NCBI GenBank assembly: GCA_029252405.1
Contig: JAQXBM010000001.1
Span: 60,306 to 124,305, forward strand
DNA length: 64,000 bases
From: Crocinitomicaceae bacterium
Lineage (GTDB): Bacteria; Bacteroidota; Bacteroidia; Flavobacteriales_D; Crocinitomicaceae
Direction: 5' to 3'
The translations under genes were made by a program, and so were the position numbers. Positions 16,750-25,342 of the stretch are shown here, in pieces. Position 1 is the first letter of the stretch; each line of letters begins with the position of its first letter. Below the pieces are notes generated by a model. It did no database searches. It had not been told where the DNA came from and was given only the letters and a program-made list of their open reading frames with translations.

Positions 16750-18087
16750 TTGGAGACCAACTACTTTAGTCTATTTCAGCTACTGCCCGCATTATTGTGG
16801 CTGATGATTATATTGGTTGTTTCCCAAATTAGAAAAGGCCGATACCCCGGAGAAGCTGGGAAATACTACATGTACAACGTGTACGTCAAACTCTTTTTCA
16901 GTCTTGCTTTCGCTTTATTCTACATCCTCGCACTACATGGTGGCGATACCATCGCCTATTTTGAAGGGACGACTACCTTGAACAACCTATTTCTCGAAGA
17001 TCCGGGCTTATATTTTGAACAGCTATTCACAACTCCTACTGATCAATCCATGTCCCAATTCTTTAACGCGCGTACGGGATATCCGCCTCGTTGGATTTAC
17101 AGAGAGCCAGAGGGATTTTTGGTATGTAAGATCACTTCAGTTTTATCCTTCTTTACGTTTAAGAGTTTCTTAGCAACTACCTTGCTCCTTTCGTATTTCG
17201 TCGCTTCGGCTTCTTTCAAGTTATTCACTCAAGTGAGAAGCATGAACATTGTTCGTGAAGGATATCTCGCAATTGGACTGTTGTTCTTGCCTTCTGTAAA
17301 CTTCTGGTGTACAGGAATTTCAAAGGATTCATTGGTCTACATCGGAGTTTTACTTCTTGTTCACAACGGCTTCATAATAATCACTAATTACTCAAAAAAA
17401 AGAATTCGTGCGATCATCATGTTCGTGATTATGGCGCTAATGGTCTATCATATTCGCTCAGTTGTTTTGTACGTTACCATTTTGGCGCTAGTCCTCGCTT
17501 ATAGTTCCGCCATCGCGAAGAGGGTTTCGAGCAGTGGTCAGGCCACCATATTCATTCGGTTCGGTATTATCATTGTTGGCTTTTTCGTTCTAACCCAAAC
17601 ACTTTCGAGTAGTTCGGAATCTCAATTCTTGGAGGAAAACTCAATCTTTCAAGAGGCAGCAATAACACAACGAGATTTCGCGACCAATGTGACTTACGGA
17701 GAGAACAAATACAGCATTGGAGAGATCGAATATACGCCGTTAGGCCTTTTGAGAGCCAGTCCTTTAGCTATTATCGCAGGAATATTTCGCCCTTTCATAT
17801 GGGAATCCCTTTCGCCATCATTGATTTTTAACGGACTTGAAAGCTCACTTTTCATTTATCTGCTTTACCTGTTTGTTTCGAAAGACTTGAGGCACAAAAT
17901 TCGACAAATTCAGAATAAGGAAATCTTATTATTCGCGCTCTCATTTGTATTAATTATGGCATTCGTTACTGGTTTGACTTCAGGACTTTTTGGTGTTCTT
18001 GTCCGACTAAGAGCTCCATTACTTCCGTTCATGATTATTCTACTTTCAATCAAGCCAAAAGTTGAGAAAACACTGATTGATCCGTAA
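16750..18087 (+). CDS. Polytopic membrane protein, Wzy-like polysaccharide polymerase candidate
   Basis: A 445-residue protein with about ten to twelve membrane segments and a long periplasmic-type loop at about 65-125. The GGDTIAYF segment after the second helix resembles the GxDxxxY start of the large loop in EpsG/Wzy-like polymerases, and HIRSVVLYV and LRAPLLPFMIILLSI near the C terminus fit membrane enzymes of this group. Position directly before the Wzm/Wzt exporter genes suggests a role in making the same glycan, though ABC-exported glycans are usually not made by Wzy, so it may be an O-antigen ligase-like or chain-modifying protein. Start is TTG at 16750; no ATG gives a complete first helix. 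Confidence 0.6.
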   Translation: METNYFSLFQLLPALLWLMIILVVSQIRKGRYPGEAGKYYMYNVYVKLFFSLAFALFYILALHGGDTIAYFEGTTTLNNLFLEDPGLYFEQLFTTPTDQSMSQFFNARTGYPPRWIYREPEGFLVCKITSVLSFFTFKSFLATTLLLSYFVASASFKLFTQVRSMNIVREGYLAIGLLFLPSVNFWCTGISKDSLVYIGVLLLVHNGFIIITNYSKKRIRAIIMFVIMALMVYHIRSVVLYVTILALVLAYSSAIAKRVSSSGQATIFIRFGIIIVGFFVLTQTLSSSSESQFLEENSIFQEAAITQRDFATNVTYGENKYSIGEIEYTPLGLLRASPLAIIAGIFRPFIWESLSPSLIFNGLESSLFIYLLYLFVSKDLRHKIRQIQNKEILLFALSFVLIMAFVTGLTSGLFGVLVRLRAPLLPFMIILLSIKPKVEKTLIDP

Positions 18088-18112
18088 GTCATTAACTCCA
18101 GCAATAATTCAT

Positions 18113-18120
18113 TACTTTTG
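18113..18120 (+). promoter_or_regulatory. Bacteroidetes -7 promoter TACTTTTG before the ABC exporter genes
   Basis: Exact TAnnTTTG match 22 bases before the permease ATG, giving a leader of about 17 bases. It would start a second transcript inside the polysaccharide locus. No clear -33 TTTG was found. Confidence 0.45.
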
Positions 18121-18142
18121 GTACACTATTAGAGTAAATTAG

Positions 18143-18967
18143 ATGACAAAAATCATTATCGATGCGAGTAAATCGAACAGGTTACCCAATCTAAAGGAAC
18201 TGTACAGGTACCGAGACTTGTTTTTCACCTTAAGCTGGCGTGATTTCCGCGTTCGTTATGCACAAACTTCGATAGGTTTGTTGTGGGCAATCGTACAACC
18301 AGTGGTCACAATACTCCTACTATCACTCGTTTTTACAAAATTTGCTGGTATTGAGACTCCAGTGCCAGGCTTACTCTTTATCTCTGCGGGGATGAGTGTT
18401 TGGTCCTATTTCAGCTACGTAATGACGAATTCTGGTGACTCGATCATTGCATCTCAGGAGATGGTTAAAAAGATTTACTTTCCACGTCTCATTATCCCGT
18501 TATCCAAAGCCGTCGTAGGTTTAATTGATTTAGGCATCTCAATCCTCATTTTAATTGGGTTGATGATTTATTATCAAGTTTCTCCATCAGCAAATGCGTG
18601 GATAACGCCTGTATTTATTCTTCTTGGAATGATTGCCGCACTTGGTGTCGGAATCTGGTTGAGTGCACTAACCGTGCGCTTCCGTGATTTTAAGCACATC
18701 GTCCCATTTATTGTACAAATCGGATTGTATGTCACACCAATAGCCTACCCAGCCGAATACGTAACGAAAACCTTACCTGATTGGGCGGCAAACATCTACT
18801 TTTTAAATCCGATGGCAGGTATTGTTCAAGGTTTTAGGTGGAGTTTGTTCGGAGGAGAACCTCCAGGAACCGCGATGTGGATATCCATTGTAATGATCCT
18901 TTTCATATTTGTAACAGGCGTGCTTTATTTCACGAAAGTCGAGAAAAACATGGCCGATTATGTCTAG
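18143..18967 (+). CDS. ABC-2 type polysaccharide export permease (Wzm-like)
   Basis: A 274-residue protein with six membrane segments. The N-terminal part has the typical amphipathic stretch ELYRYRDLFFTLSWRDFRVRYAQTSIGLLWAIVQPV, a hallmark of O-antigen/teichoic acid export permeases (Wzm, TagG). FLNPMAGIVQGFRW near residue 225 is the conserved C-terminal loop. With the next gene it forms the exporter that moves a lipid-linked glycan across the inner membrane. Its last 8 bases overlap the ATPase gene, so the two subunits are made together. Confidence 0.93.
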   Translation: MTKIIIDASKSNRLPNLKELYRYRDLFFTLSWRDFRVRYAQTSIGLLWAIVQPVVTILLLSLVFTKFAGIETPVPGLLFISAGMSVWSYFSYVMTNSGDSIIASQEMVKKIYFPRLIIPLSKAVVGLIDLGISILILIGLMIYYQVSPSANAWITPVFILLGMIAALGVGIWLSALTVRFRDFKHIVPFIVQIGLYVTPIAYPAEYVTKTLPDWAANIYFLNPMAGIVQGFRWSLFGGEPPGTAMWISIVMILFIFVTGVLYFTKVEKNMADYV

Positions 18968-20165
18968 TTCTGGAAACATAGCGATCAGCATTAAAAATCT
19001 TTCGAAACGCTACTTAATTGGTAAAAAGAAGGATACTTCCTTGCGAGGAACACTCTCTTCTATTTTGAAAACAGGGAACTCTTCAGATGAGGAATTTTGG
19101 GCGCTCAGAGATATCGATCTTGAAATTCAAAATGGAGACGTAATTGGTATCATTGGAAAAAATGGTGCTGGAAAAAGTACGCTGCTCAAGGTATTATCGC
19201 AAATTACACGACCTACCACAGGTCGAATAGAAATTAACGGTAGAGTTGCCTCTCTGCTTGAAGTTGGAACTGGGTTTCATCCCGAACTTACCGGTCGTGA
19301 AAACATCTTTCTCAACGGAACCATTCTGGGAATGACCCGCAAAGAAGTAGCAGCGAAATTTGATGAAATTGTTGATTTCTCTGGAATTGGGAAATTTATA
19401 GACACTCCCGTTAAGCGATATTCCTCAGGAATGTATGTTCGCTTGGCATTTGCAGTAGCTGCGCATTTGGAACCCGAAATATTGATTATTGATGAAGTGC
19501 TTGCCGTTGGTGATGACGAATTCCAGAAGAAGTGCATCGGAAAAATGAAGGATGTAGCGGGAGAAGGCAGAACGGTGATCTTCGTAAGCCACGATTTAGG
19601 AGCTGTGAAGAACCTTTGCAACAAAGGAGCGCTGCTGCAAGAGGGAAAGATAATCTTCACCGGAGACATCAAAGAAACGATTTCAAAATATACCCAAGCT
19701 TTCTACTCGGACGAATTGAACTACGACGTTTCCGATTATTCCAAAAGACCGCGCGGAAACAAATTTGCGGTAATTGAAAAGATATCAATCAACAAAAGCC
19801 TCCTCTCTCCTATCGATTCATTGGAAGTGGAAGTTCTCTCACGTACGTTAGAGGAATCAACAATTGGGAAGAAGGTACACATTGCGATATTCATCATGGA
19901 TGAAATGAACAATTGCCTGTATCATTTCAACTCTACCGCAATAGATTACGCGGAGACCTTCGCTGAGACCAACAAGGCCACTTTCCTCATAAATGACTTA
20001 AATTTAACCAAAGGTACGTACTCGATTAATGCGCACTTGAGTTCAAATGTCATTGAATATGACTATGTTGAAGGGGTGGTAAGCATTAGTGTTGATAGTC
20101 AGACAATTTTCACGAATCAGACGAAGTTTGTCGGTAAGATTTTCAAAACCTTTGAAATTGAATAA
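18960..20165 (+). CDS. ABC polysaccharide exporter ATPase with C-terminal glycan-binding-type domain (Wzt-like)
   Basis: A 401-residue protein. Residues 1-240 are the nucleotide-binding domain: Walker A GKNGAGKST at 66-74, signature YSSGM at 154-158, Walker B ILIIDE at 174-179, and the H-loop FVSHD near 210. The aromatic/EVGTGFHPELTGRENIFLNG segment is typical of polysaccharide exporters. Residues about 250-401 form a beta-rich extra domain, as in Wzt proteins that recognise the finished end of the O chain (often a methyl cap). Two methyltransferases in the locus fit such a cap. Overlaps the permease gene by 8 bases. Confidence 0.92.
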   Translation: MSSSGNIAISIKNLSKRYLIGKKKDTSLRGTLSSILKTGNSSDEEFWALRDIDLEIQNGDVIGIIGKNGAGKSTLLKVLSQITRPTTGRIEINGRVASLLEVGTGFHPELTGRENIFLNGTILGMTRKEVAAKFDEIVDFSGIGKFIDTPVKRYSSGMYVRLAFAVAAHLEPEILIIDEVLAVGDDEFQKKCIGKMKDVAGEGRTVIFVSHDLGAVKNLCNKGALLQEGKIIFTGDIKETISKYTQAFYSDELNYDVSDYSKRPRGNKFAVIEKISINKSLLSPIDSLEVEVLSRTLEESTIGKKVHIAIFIMDEMNNCLYHFNSTAIDYAETFAETNKATFLINDLNLTKGTYSINAHLSSNVIEYDYVEGVVSISVDSQTIFTNQTKFVGKIFKTFEIE

Positions 20166-20218
20166 ACACACGTTCAGAGCTGTTGGTACTTCCATCCGCG
20201 AAAGCAAAATAGAAAATA

Positions 20219-21076
20219 ATGGGTTTAGGAGCGTTTAAAGTTTTATCATTCGGGAACAAGTTTCGAGTTCTGAAATATAGCTTGGGATCAAAACTTGTCA
20301 ATTCAGTCCCAAAAGGCCTCAAACACACCTATGATTTCCTTGGATGGCTTCAAGGCAAGGGCATCTCGATTGAAAAGAAAGACGGACTCATTACCTTCCA
20401 ATACCCAATCAAGGACACAAAATACGCGTTCGCAATTGACGAAATCTCATCTGATTCGGATGTTTTCAATCAAATTATGGTTGAAGAAGAATACCAATAT
20501 GTCACGGAGTTGATGTCAAAGCACAACATTGAAGTAAAGACGGTTATTGATGCTGGTGCCAATGTTGGCTACACAGCCATTTACCTTTCACATTTCTACA
20601 AGAACATGCAATTGATTGCGCTTGAGCCGAACACGGAAACCTTCCGTCGACTGAAGCTGAACATGGATTTGAACAATCTTGATCATGTCATTCTGCATCA
20701 AAAAGGGCTTTGGAACAAAAACACATTTCTCAAGCCAGATCACTCTTTTCGTGATGGACAAGCTTGGTCCTTTCGCCTTGAAGAAACGACAAATGAAGCC
20801 GAAAAACTTTTCGAAGTTACTTCGATCAATTCACTGATGGAAGAGCACCAACTCGCAAACATTGACTTTTTGAAAATAGATGTTGAAGGTGGCGAAAAGG
20901 AAATTTTCAATGCTGAAGCCGATTTAAGTTGGCTGCAAAAAGTCAAAGTAATTGCAATCGAAATACACGACGAATTTGAATGCAGAGAAGACATTGAAGG
21001 AATCTTGAAACAACAATTCGAGCTCTTCTATTCTGGTGAATTAACAATTGGAATTCATACCTCATGTCTAAAATAG
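20219..21076 (+). CDS. FkbM family methyltransferase
   Basis: A 285-residue protein with a class I SAM-binding core: VIDAGANVGYTAIYLS at about 105-120, IALEPNTETFRRLKLN, and the FkbM signature FLKIDVEGGEKEIF at about 218-231. FkbM enzymes O-methylate hydroxyls, often of sugars. The N-terminal ~100 residues are variable. The gene lies directly after the exporter ATPase (53-base gap) and overlaps the next transferase gene by 13 bases. It may place the terminal methyl group that the Wzt-like domain reads; this is inference. Confidence 0.9.
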   Translation: MGLGAFKVLSFGNKFRVLKYSLGSKLVNSVPKGLKHTYDFLGWLQGKGISIEKKDGLITFQYPIKDTKYAFAIDEISSDSDVFNQIMVEEEYQYVTELMSKHNIEVKTVIDAGANVGYTAIYLSHFYKNMQLIALEPNTETFRRLKLNMDLNNLDHVILHQKGLWNKNTFLKPDHSFRDGQAWSFRLEETTNEAEKLFEVTSINSLMEEHQLANIDFLKIDVEGGEKEIFNAEADLSWLQKVKVIAIEIHDEFECREDIEGILKQQFELFYSGELTIGIHTSCLK

Positions 21077-21996
21077 CATTCCTCATACCTTATTTTGGGA
21101 AATGGCCTGAGTGGATGGACCTCTATGTTGATTCCATCGAGCGAAATCCTACAATAGACTTCCATTTTATCACCGACTGCGACACAACAGTCACAAAGGC
21201 AAAAAATGTCTTTTTCCACACTTCAACTTTCGAAAAATATGTGAATGATGCGCAGTCCATATTGGGTGTATCTATCAACATTCCAAATCCCTACAAAATT
21301 TGCGATTTGCGACCGTTTTTTGGAGTCATTCATGCCGATATCATTGAAGGATATGACTTTTACGGTTGGACCGATGTTGACATACTTTTTGGTGATATAC
21401 GAAGTTTTTATACCGATGAAATATTGTCCAGTCACGATGCACTATCTTCACACGAAATAAGACTTGCTGGACATTGTGCACTTCTCAGGAATACGCAAGA
21501 ATTCCGTGAATTGGGATACAAGGTTTATGACTGGAAAAAGGCATTGTTGAACCCTGAATTCGTTGGAATTGACGAACATGGAATGACGAATGCTCTTCAG
21601 ATGACATTTTGGGATAAACTGAGTGAAAAACTGAAAATGCCTTGGATTAAATCGTTCTTTTCTGGACTAAGAAAACGGAAAATGAAACGGCTTTATTTCA
21701 AAGAGCAATATACCACGCCTTTTGTCGCGATGCCTTGGATTGACGGGAGTTTACACAGCGATCAACCGAGTAACTGGTTCTACAAAAATGGAGTCGTAAC
21801 GAACACCAGAGATGATCGAAACTTTATGTATATTCATTTCATGAATTTCAAATCCAGTCAATGGAGGCACGACGGTACTGAAGCACCTTGGAAAGCAATG
21901 GATCAGATTGTTTTTGCATCGAAAGAAGACATTGAAAAGGGCATAGAAATATCAAACCGTGGGATTCACCCTCTTAAACCAGCTGAGAAGGGATGA
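21064..21996 (+). CDS. DUF6625-type glycosyltransferase-like protein
   Basis: A 310-residue protein. It opens with KIAFLIPYFGKWPEWMDLYVDS, has FHFITDCD, and the metal-binding-type WTDVDILFGDI (a D-x-D) at about 99-109, followed by the family segment RLAGHCALLRN. These match the DUF6625 family found in capsule and O-antigen clusters and thought to be GT-A sugar transferases. It lies in a run of overlapping genes (13 bases with FkbM, 4 bases ATGA with the next gene). The sugar it transfers is unknown. Confidence 0.8.
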   Translation: MSKIAFLIPYFGKWPEWMDLYVDSIERNPTIDFHFITDCDTTVTKAKNVFFHTSTFEKYVNDAQSILGVSINIPNPYKICDLRPFFGVIHADIIEGYDFYGWTDVDILFGDIRSFYTDEILSSHDALSSHEIRLAGHCALLRNTQEFRELGYKVYDWKKALLNPEFVGIDEHGMTNALQMTFWDKLSEKLKMPWIKSFFSGLRKRKMKRLYFKEQYTTPFVAMPWIDGSLHSDQPSNWFYKNGVVTNTRDDRNFMYIHFMNFKSSQWRHDGTEAPWKAMDQIVFASKEDIEKGIEISNRGIHPLKPAEKG

Positions 21997-22934
21997 AGCA
22001 CAAAGAGGAAAGTAGGTCGCTGTCCCTAAAACTTGGTGATATTTCTTTGGAAAAGGAACTCGGAGGATACTACATTGACATGCGTCCCGCAATCGTGAAT
22101 TACACAGGGAACATCTACAACGGTACTTTCGATGATAATGGCGTGCCAATGGTTCAAACACCGGATGGAAACTTGGCGTACTTTCCCGTTAATATTGCGC
22201 AATACGGGTTCATTCAGCACACAGAATATCTTTCTTTAAAAAAAGACGAATCCTTAGCTACTTTGCGTGCATGCATTGAGAAACTCGACGAATTGAAAAC
22301 CGAATACAAAGATTCTTTCGTGTGGTTTCATCACTCCAAAAATGAAAGCTACAAGCTTGAGGCTCCATGGGCGAGTGCTATGGCTCAGGGGGAAATTATG
22401 AGTCTGTTTTTAAGGTTTTATCAAATATCCAACGACCCGAAACATTTGGAAGTAGCGCAAAAAGCCTACAAATTCCTTCAGGTTGAGGATGATCCTCACT
22501 CGCTGCGCAGAACAGATGAGAATGGATATTTGTGGTTTGAGGAATACCCGTCCTCTCCTCCATCCTACGTTTTAAATGGATTCATTTATACCATTTTTGG
22601 TCTCTACGATCTCTACCGCGTAACGGGGGACAAAGTGGTGAAAGCGGATATTTTCGCCTGTATTGAGACTTTGAAAGCGAACCTTCATAGATACGACGCG
22701 GGATATTGGTCGTACTATGATCTCTACAAAAAAGAGCTCGTACGTTACTATTATCAGAAAAATGTACACGTGCTTCAACTCGAAGCTCTCTTTCAATTGA
22801 CCAAAGAACCGATTTTTGGTCAATACGCGAAGAAGTGGAAAAAAACCTTAACTCCACTTCACTTTGCTTTTGTTCAAATCATGTATCGCGTACTCCCGAG
22901 ATGGCGCAAACTTCGTTCGTATGGAAAATATTAA
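21993..22934 (+). CDS. D-glucuronyl C5-epimerase-like protein
   Basis: A 313-residue protein made of the (alpha/alpha)-type C-terminal domain of glucuronyl C5-epimerases. Visible family segments: FVWFHHSKNESYKLEAPWASAMAQGEIMSLFLRFYQ (about 107-143), GYLWFEEYPSSPPSYVLNGFIYTIFGLYDLY (about 177-207), and LHRYDAGYWSYYDLY with its tyrosines (about 229-245). These enzymes invert C5 of glucuronate in a finished chain, making iduronate in heparan-like glycans. The N-terminal beta domain of the animal enzyme is absent. No signal peptide is seen, so it would act in the cytoplasm before export. Inferred role: epimerise a uronic acid in the glycan made by this locus. Confidence 0.82.
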   Translation: MKHKEESRSLSLKLGDISLEKELGGYYIDMRPAIVNYTGNIYNGTFDDNGVPMVQTPDGNLAYFPVNIAQYGFIQHTEYLSLKKDESLATLRACIEKLDELKTEYKDSFVWFHHSKNESYKLEAPWASAMAQGEIMSLFLRFYQISNDPKHLEVAQKAYKFLQVEDDPHSLRRTDENGYLWFEEYPSSPPSYVLNGFIYTIFGLYDLYRVTGDKVVKADIFACIETLKANLHRYDAGYWSYYDLYKKELVRYYYQKNVHVLQLEALFQLTKEPIFGQYAKKWKKTLTPLHFAFVQIMYRVLPRWRKLRSYGKY

Positions 22935-24060
22935 GGTGCTATTTCTAACGACCGATTTGGGGAAGGGAGGAGCTGAACGCTACCTCGTTGATCTGTGCAA
23001 TGAGTTGAATAACCACGATAACATCGAGTACATCGTTGGATCATTATTCGACAACAATCAATACAAGGAACACACAAAGGACATACCTGTTGTCAACCTA
23101 AATTATCAGACCTTTACCCTATTCGGAAAGAACTCCAATCCTGAGTTGAAACGACTGCTGGACGAATTTAAACCGGATATCATTCACAGTCATCGTTTTT
23201 TGGGTGAGTTCATCACGAGTTATTACGTTGATCCGAAAATCAAGTACGTTACGCATGGTCACGATAACATGATTCAGCTGCAGAAATTTAAGCTGAGCAT
23301 GCTCTTCAACAAGACGAAATTCCTGAATTTCCTCGAAGGATCGATGCTCGTTAGGAAAAAGTACAAAAAGACCGATACCTACTTCATCTCGAACTCTTCG
23401 CATACGGATGAGTACTACAAGCGAGTTTTGCCGTCAAGAACAGCGAAAAACGTCACGCTGATCCAGTATGGCTTCAATTTTAAAGGCTTTTTCAATCCAG
23501 AAATTCGAGATATTTCCAAGAAAGAGCGAATCGAACTCATCAACGTTGGCTCTTTTCAACCCAAAAAGAATCAGCTTTTCCTTCTGAATGTAGCTAAGGA
23601 ACTGAAAAAGAAAGGTTTCAATTTTCATTTAAAGCTCGTTGGAGTCGGCGAATGTCGTGAAATGGTCCTTGAGAAAATCGAAGAAATGCAACTAACAGAT
23701 TGTGTGGAAGCGCCTGGTGTTTCTCACATCGTTGATCAATTGTACAAGGAATCTGATATCTACATCCACTCGGCCTATTACGAGCCTTTTGGACTGGTTT
23801 TCTTAGAAGCAATGGCATCTGGATTACCAATTGTTACGTTAGATGGGAAAGGAAATCGTGACATCATCGAACGAGACAAAAATGGATTTCTTTTCTTCGA
23901 ACAGGATGCCGAAAAATATGCAGACAAGATTATCGAGTATGCCTCAGACCAAAAAAAATACGGGGAGATTTCTAACTACGCGAAAGAATTTTCAAAACAG
24001 TTTGATGCGACTCTGAAAATGAAGGAAATGATTGATTTCTATCAATCGATTTTGGATTAA
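22921..24060 (+). CDS. Glycosyltransferase family 4 (GT-B fold)
   Basis: A 379-residue protein starting MENIKVLFLTTDLGKGGAERYLVDL, the N-terminal GT4 signature with GGAE. The C-terminal half has INVGSFQPKKNQLFLLNVA, then the sugar-nucleotide-binding SAYYEPFGLVFLEAMASGLPIV with the E-x7-E motif. It transfers a sugar from a nucleotide donor with retention of configuration. The ATG at 22921 lies 14 bases inside the epimerase gene; an upstream in-frame ATG (22864) would add non-conserved residues. Its stop overlaps the stop region of the next, convergent gene. Confidence 0.93.
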   Translation: MENIKVLFLTTDLGKGGAERYLVDLCNELNNHDNIEYIVGSLFDNNQYKEHTKDIPVVNLNYQTFTLFGKNSNPELKRLLDEFKPDIIHSHRFLGEFITSYYVDPKIKYVTHGHDNMIQLQKFKLSMLFNKTKFLNFLEGSMLVRKKYKKTDTYFISNSSHTDEYYKRVLPSRTAKNVTLIQYGFNFKGFFNPEIRDISKKERIELINVGSFQPKKNQLFLLNVAKELKKKGFNFHLKLVGVGECREMVLEKIEEMQLTDCVEAPGVSHIVDQLYKESDIYIHSAYYEPFGLVFLEAMASGLPIVTLDGKGNRDIIERDKNGFLFFEQDAEKYADKIIEYASDQKKYGEISNYAKEFSKQFDATLKMKEMIDFYQSILD

Positions 24061-25280
24061 GATCTAGCTGCTAAGGTCTTTGCGAATTCTGCATAATTCT
24101 TCGCGGCATTGTACTTTGATTGCCACGTATCAAAAGCCGCTTTGCCCATATTAATTCTGATCTCTTCTGAAGACTGAAAGAATTCCTCAATGCGTTCAGT
24201 TAATAGTTCGGCTGACAAATCCGCAGGCAATAATTCTCCATTCTCAGAATTGACGATTTCACTTGTCCCTCCCACATTCGTTGCCATGACGGGTATTCCA
24301 AAGGACATTGCCTCCATTATTGATACGGGAACACCTTCCGTTGTGCTCACGTTCACAAATAAACTCGGCGCATTTTCTCCATACCAAGTGAGTACTTCAC
24401 TATTTGATTTATGCCCCAGCAAGTGAACATCAATGTTCGAAGGAATGGCATCGACAATCGACTGCACCTTTTGCATCTCAACTCCGTCTCCAAAATGAAA
24501 CCATTCTAAGTCCAAATCAGTTTTGGAAAGTGCTTTTGCAATTAACTCAACACGTTTCAGGGGAACTAGATTTGAACAGCTAACGAGTCTATTTTTAACC
24601 GGTTTTTGAGGATGATTCTTCTGTTCGTGCGTACCCAAACGAGCAACTTGAATTTGCTTTGGTTCGACCTTCCATCTCTCTTGGACATAATCCTTACCGA
24701 TTTCCGAAATGGGAAATAATCCCGACAAATTCTCTGTAATTAACGCTCGAAATGGCTGATACTGAAAACTTGTCGCCTCGAAATACAAATCCCAGCCGTG
24801 AGCACGAGAAAAGGTTCTGATCCTCGGATTGGATTTTTGCAAGAGTGACAATCCAATGGTAGTATCAGTGCACCAATAACTGTAAAAAGTAAGCTCAACG
24901 TCACCTGAATCTTCAACAAGGTCGCTTAATCTCTTTTCCCATCGCTTCGCTGTAAACAGTGAGATCAACATCGTATTTCGGATGCCTTTGGTCCAGTCAA
25001 GATTGTATGTTCCACGTACACGCTTCTTTTCAGCTTTGTACTCTACCGAAAACGCTGTAAATAACGCTTTGACTTTATCAAAAGTTGAGAGCTGCGTAGA
25101 AAACAATTGGCTTGTCACATTTTCAGGAAGGCTCCGCTTCTTCTCTGTTGATCGGGCACTCGAGAATATAATTACTTCATTAAACTCTTTCGCTAAAAAC
25201 TCAATTTCGGTTTCCAAAAAAGTTTCGCCGTTTCCATAAGGAAATTCCGAGGTCAATAGTATGAGTTTCTTCTGTTTCAA
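24057..25280 (-). CDS. Glycosyltransferase family 4, on the opposite strand to its neighbours
   Basis: A 407-residue GT-B protein. It begins KKLILLTSEFPYGNGETFLETE, has the hinge LVSCSNLVPLKRVELI, and the donor-binding VNVSTTEGVPVSIMEAMSFGIPVMATNVGGTSEIV with the E-x7-E pair. It is the only minus-strand gene in a 13-kb plus-strand locus and its 3' end overlaps the previous gene by four bases. Start is TTG at 25280; the conserved strand begins two codons later, so no ATG is available. It is divergent from the next glycosyltransferase (62 bases between), which also starts with TTG. Confidence 0.9.
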   Translation of the reverse strand: MKQKKLILLTSEFPYGNGETFLETEIEFLAKEFNEVIIFSSARSTEKKRSLPENVTSQLFSTQLSTFDKVKALFTAFSVEYKAEKKRVRGTYNLDWTKGIRNTMLISLFTAKRWEKRLSDLVEDSGDVELTFYSYWCTDTTIGLSLLQKSNPRIRTFSRAHGWDLYFEATSFQYQPFRALITENLSGLFPISEIGKDYVQERWKVEPKQIQVARLGTHEQKNHPQKPVKNRLVSCSNLVPLKRVELIAKALSKTDLDLEWFHFGDGVEMQKVQSIVDAIPSNIDVHLLGHKSNSEVLTWYGENAPSLFVNVSTTEGVPVSIMEAMSFGIPVMATNVGGTSEIVNSENGELLPADLSAELLTERIEEFFQSSEEIRINMGKAAFDTWQSKYNAAKNYAEFAKTLAARS

Positions 25281-25342
25281 TCCGATTTTTAAAGTAATTT
25301 AGCAACACAAATTAACGCAATATAGTTGATCACACGACTTTT

